Positions 62,055 through 64,000 of a stretch of 64,000 bases of DNA are shown here, one piece after another (the first letter of the stretch is position 1; every line of letters begins with the position of its first letter). The position numbers and the translations under genes are program-made. Source of the stretch: Clostridiales bacterium (GTDB lineage Bacteria; Bacillota; DSM-16504; Desulfitibacterales; JAICDB01); the NCBI GenBank assembly GCA_020063565.1, contig JAICDB010000004.1, forward strand, positions 62,001 through 126,000, in the 5' to 3' direction. Below the pieces are notes generated by a model. That model searched no databases and was not told where the DNA came from. It was given only the letters and a program-made list of their open reading frames with translations.

Positions 62055-62862
62055 TCCGCTTTTACCTGTAGTTTGCAAGGTTACTAAAATTGTAGATGAA
62101 ACCCCTGATGTAAAAACATTTCATGTAACATCTGAAAATGGCAAGCCTTTTACTCCCATGCCTGGACAATTGGGAATGGTTTCTCTGGTTGATGTAGGGG
62201 AAGCAATGTTTTCTGTTACTTCCCAGGGAGAAGATCACCTTGAATTTGCAATCAAAAGAGTTGGTATGCTTACAGATGCGTTGCATGAAATGGAACCGGG
62301 TCAGGAAATTGCCGTAAGGGGACCTTATGGAAATGGTTTTCCTATAGATATGTGTAAAGGTAAAGACCTCTTATTTATCGGGGGTGGAATAGGACTTGCT
62401 CCCTTACGTTCCTTAATTAACTATTGTTTTGAAAATAGAAATGACTTTGGACATATTCAGATAATTTACGGTTCAAGGTCACCGGCTGATTTATGTTTCA
62501 AAGACGATATATTTAATAACTGGCCAAAGCAAGAAAATACCAGGGTTGATATAACTGTTGATAAGGGTGATGAGAATTGGACCGGTAATGAAGGATTTGT
62601 ACCGCAAATTTTAGAAGAGGTTAATCCTTCACCGGAAGGAAAAGTTGCTGTAGTCTGTGGTCCGCCAATAATGATCAAATTTGTTTTACAATCCCTTGCC
62701 AAAATGAATTTTACAGATGACCAGATTGTGACAACCTTGGAAATGAGGATGAAATGCGGTATAGGAAAATGTGGAAGGTGTAATATCGGTAGTTGTTACG
62801 TTTGTCTTGACGGGCCTGTTTTTACTTTGAAACAGCTAAATAATATGCCAAATGAGTATTAA
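62023..62862 (+). CDS. flxA: FAD/NAD(P)-binding oxidoreductase with 2Fe-2S cluster (FlxA/AsrB-like)
   Basis: A 279-residue ferredoxin-NADP reductase-type protein. The FAD-binding barrel occupies residues 15-105 with VRGPYGNGFP. The nucleotide-binding domain includes LLFIGGGIGLAPLRSLI and CGPPIMI. The C-terminal CGIGKCGRCNIGSCYVCLDGP binds a 2Fe-2S cluster. It would oxidise NADH or NADPH and feed electrons to the FlxB/C and MvhD chain. The start is TTG at 62023 with AAGGGAGGTGA 6 bases upstream. It is the last gene of the operon. Confidence 0.85.
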   Translation: MAQEMLKASANPLLPVVCKVTKIVDETPDVKTFHVTSENGKPFTPMPGQLGMVSLVDVGEAMFSVTSQGEDHLEFAIKRVGMLTDALHEMEPGQEIAVRGPYGNGFPIDMCKGKDLLFIGGGIGLAPLRSLINYCFENRNDFGHIQIIYGSRSPADLCFKDDIFNNWPKQENTRVDITVDKGDENWTGNEGFVPQILEEVNPSPEGKVAVVCGPPIMIKFVLQSLAKMNFTDDQIVTTLEMRMKCGIGKCGRCNIGSCYVCLDGPVFTLKQLNNMPNEY

Positions 62863-62867
62863 TTTTT

Positions 62868-62896
62868 AAGCCCCGGAGAATTTTCGGGGCTTAATT
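62868..62896 (+). terminator. terminator of the Hdr/Flx operon
   Basis: AAGCCCCG at 62868-62875 pairs with CGGGGCTT at 62885-62892 over a 9-base loop. The downstream sequence is AT-rich but has a short T run. Confidence 0.8.
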
Positions 62897-62984
62897 AAAT
62901 ACATAGCATCGGATATAAAAATGAAAATTTCATAAAATATTAAAGCTATCACAATATCTATTGTTAAAAAGCGGGTGAAATATA

Positions 62985-63992
62985 ATGTTTGAGTTAATCA
63001 TATTGATTGTTAGTTTAGGCATAATACTTTTAGGTGCAGAAATTTTTACGAATGGGGTTGAGTGGCTGGGTAAAAAATTACGTCTTTCCGAGGGTGCAGT
63101 AGGAAGCATCCTTGCAGCGGTGGGAACGGCCCTGCCTGAAACGATGATACCTGTTATTGCTATTCTTTTTGGAGAAGGTGAGGCAGGACATGACATAGGA
63201 ATAGGCGCTATTCTAGGTGCTCCCTTTATGCTGAGTACACTGGCATTTTTCATTACAGGTGTTGCGGTTATTATTTTTAAGAAGCAACATCATAACTATC
63301 CTAACCTCAATGTTGATCCGCAGGTTATAAAAAGAGATCTTGGCTTTTTCATTTTAGTATATACAATTGCTATACTGGCAGCATTTTTCAGTGTCCATAC
63401 ATATAAAATAATGATAGCGCTTGGACTTGTAATTGCATATGGCATATACGTATTCTTTACTTTAGTCAATGGTCAAACTTTAGGAGAAGAGCATCATATT
63501 AACCCCCTGTTTTTCGATAGAAAAAATATCCATAACCCCAGACTAAACAGGGTAATATTACAAACATTATTTGCACTTGCCGTTATAATTGCTGGCGCTA
63601 AGATTTTTGTGAATGATATAGAGCAATTATCAGTATTACTGGGGATACCGAGTTTTGTTTTAGCCTTAATAATTGCACCTATCGCAACTGAACTTCCGGA
63701 AAAATTTAACAGCATAATTTGGGTTTCTAAGGGAAAAGATACATTAGCATTGGGAAACATTACAGGCGCTATGGTTTTTCAAAGTTCATTAATACCGGCT
63801 TTAGGAATAGCGCTTACCCCCTGGATGCTTGACTTTAAAGCAATAATAAGCGCAGTGCTTGCACTTCTATCTGCAACAATAATCTATTTACAACTCCTCC
63901 TGCGCAATAGGATGACTCCTTTTGCCCTGCTCTTTGGAGGGGCTATTTATGGTATCTTTGTATTGCTGGTTATAATAGGAGTAATCCGCTAA
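62985..63992 (+). CDS. sodium/calcium exchanger family protein
   Basis: A 335-residue membrane protein with ten or so hydrophobic segments and two alpha-repeats: GTALPETMIPVIAILFGEGEAG near residues 47-68 and PIATELPEKFNSIIWVSKG near 226-244. These Glu-bearing repeats mark the Ca2+:cation antiporter (CaCA) family. It would exchange sodium or protons for calcium across the membrane. The gene is complete; the stop lies 9 bases from the right edge. Confidence 0.88.
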   Translation: MFELIILIVSLGIILLGAEIFTNGVEWLGKKLRLSEGAVGSILAAVGTALPETMIPVIAILFGEGEAGHDIGIGAILGAPFMLSTLAFFITGVAVIIFKKQHHNYPNLNVDPQVIKRDLGFFILVYTIAILAAFFSVHTYKIMIALGLVIAYGIYVFFTLVNGQTLGEEHHINPLFFDRKNIHNPRLNRVILQTLFALAVIIAGAKIFVNDIEQLSVLLGIPSFVLALIIAPIATELPEKFNSIIWVSKGKDTLALGNITGAMVFQSSLIPALGIALTPWMLDFKAIISAVLALLSATIIYLQLLLRNRMTPFALLFGGAIYGIFVLLVIIGVIR

Positions 63993-64000
63993 AAATTTAA

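Noticed and set aside
61029-62862. Anaerobic sulfite reductase (asrAB) operon
   Set aside because: AsrA- and AsrB-like proteins are present but no AsrC catalytic subunit; linkage to hdrABC-mvhD fits an Flx-type complex better.
1-64000. CRISPR arrays, tRNA or rRNA genes
   Set aside because: No regularly spaced repeats and no tRNA or rRNA-like sequence were noticed on reading; a dedicated scan was not possible.

Overview
This window looks like a chromosomal segment of an AT-rich, endospore-forming, flagellated anaerobe of the class Clostridia, probably Peptococcaceae-like. The evidence is a small acid-soluble spore protein gene, a long Firmicutes-style flagellar/chemotaxis cluster with CheC, CheD, FliY, FliW/CsrA and FlhF/FlhG, a heterodisulfide-reductase-type electron-bifurcation operon, and apparent use of selenocysteine. 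Genus-level identity cannot be read from the sequence alone.

Layout. Positions 1-6000 hold the tail of an unknown gene, a small ferredoxin-like gene, a convergent LysR regulator, a thioredoxin-reductase-like flavoprotein without a recognisable NADPH site, an FmdB zinc ribbon, a FapA/DUF342 gene broken at an A10 tract, and a DacF-type carboxypeptidase. From about 6040 to 50580 lies the motility supercluster. A cyclic-di-GMP-I riboswitch precedes cheW-cheA-cheB. A sigma-D promoter then leads into flgM-flgN-flgK-flgL-fliW-csrA-flaG-fliD-fliT-flaG2-fliS. The flagellin gene follows with its own sigma-D promoter, a CsrA-type leader and a group I intron near its 3' end. Next is an accessory insert (19500-21910) with a LAGLIDADG endonuclease, a GC-rich structured island and a HepT/MntA toxin-antitoxin pair. 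The main fla/che operon follows: an flhB-like gene, a ylqG-like gene, flgB-flgC-fliEFGHIJK-flgD-flgE-flbD-motAB-fliL-fliN-fliOPQR-flhBA-flhFG-ycgR-fliA-DUF6115-flgG-like, then cheD-cheR-cheC-cheY-fliM-fliY.

After a terminator come a spore protein gene, fdhD, a glycine-rich stress protein, a LarA-type nickel racemase, a geranylgeranyl-reductase-type flavoprotein and a Na/Pi transporter. The last block (56285-62862) is a seven-gene operon hdrC-hdrB-hdrA-mvhD plus three flavin/iron-sulfur genes resembling FlxABC. It would encode an NADH-linked, flavin-based electron-bifurcating Hdr complex. Both hdrA and mvhD are split by an in-frame UGA exactly where the families have a conserved Cys, and each UGA is followed by a hairpin. 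Both are therefore read here as selenoproteins. A Na/Ca exchanger gene closes the window.

Regulatory logic visible in the sequence: c-di-GMP probably acts through the riboswitch and the PilZ protein; FlgM/FliA act at the two sigma-D promoters; FliW/CsrA act on the flagellin leader; and a recurring TTCGAA-containing element sits ahead of five translation units. The less ordinary observations are the two selenocysteine sites, the flagellin intron with its endonuclease outside the intron, two poly-A frameshift sites, and the unexplained elements at 20520-20900 and 29995-30159.
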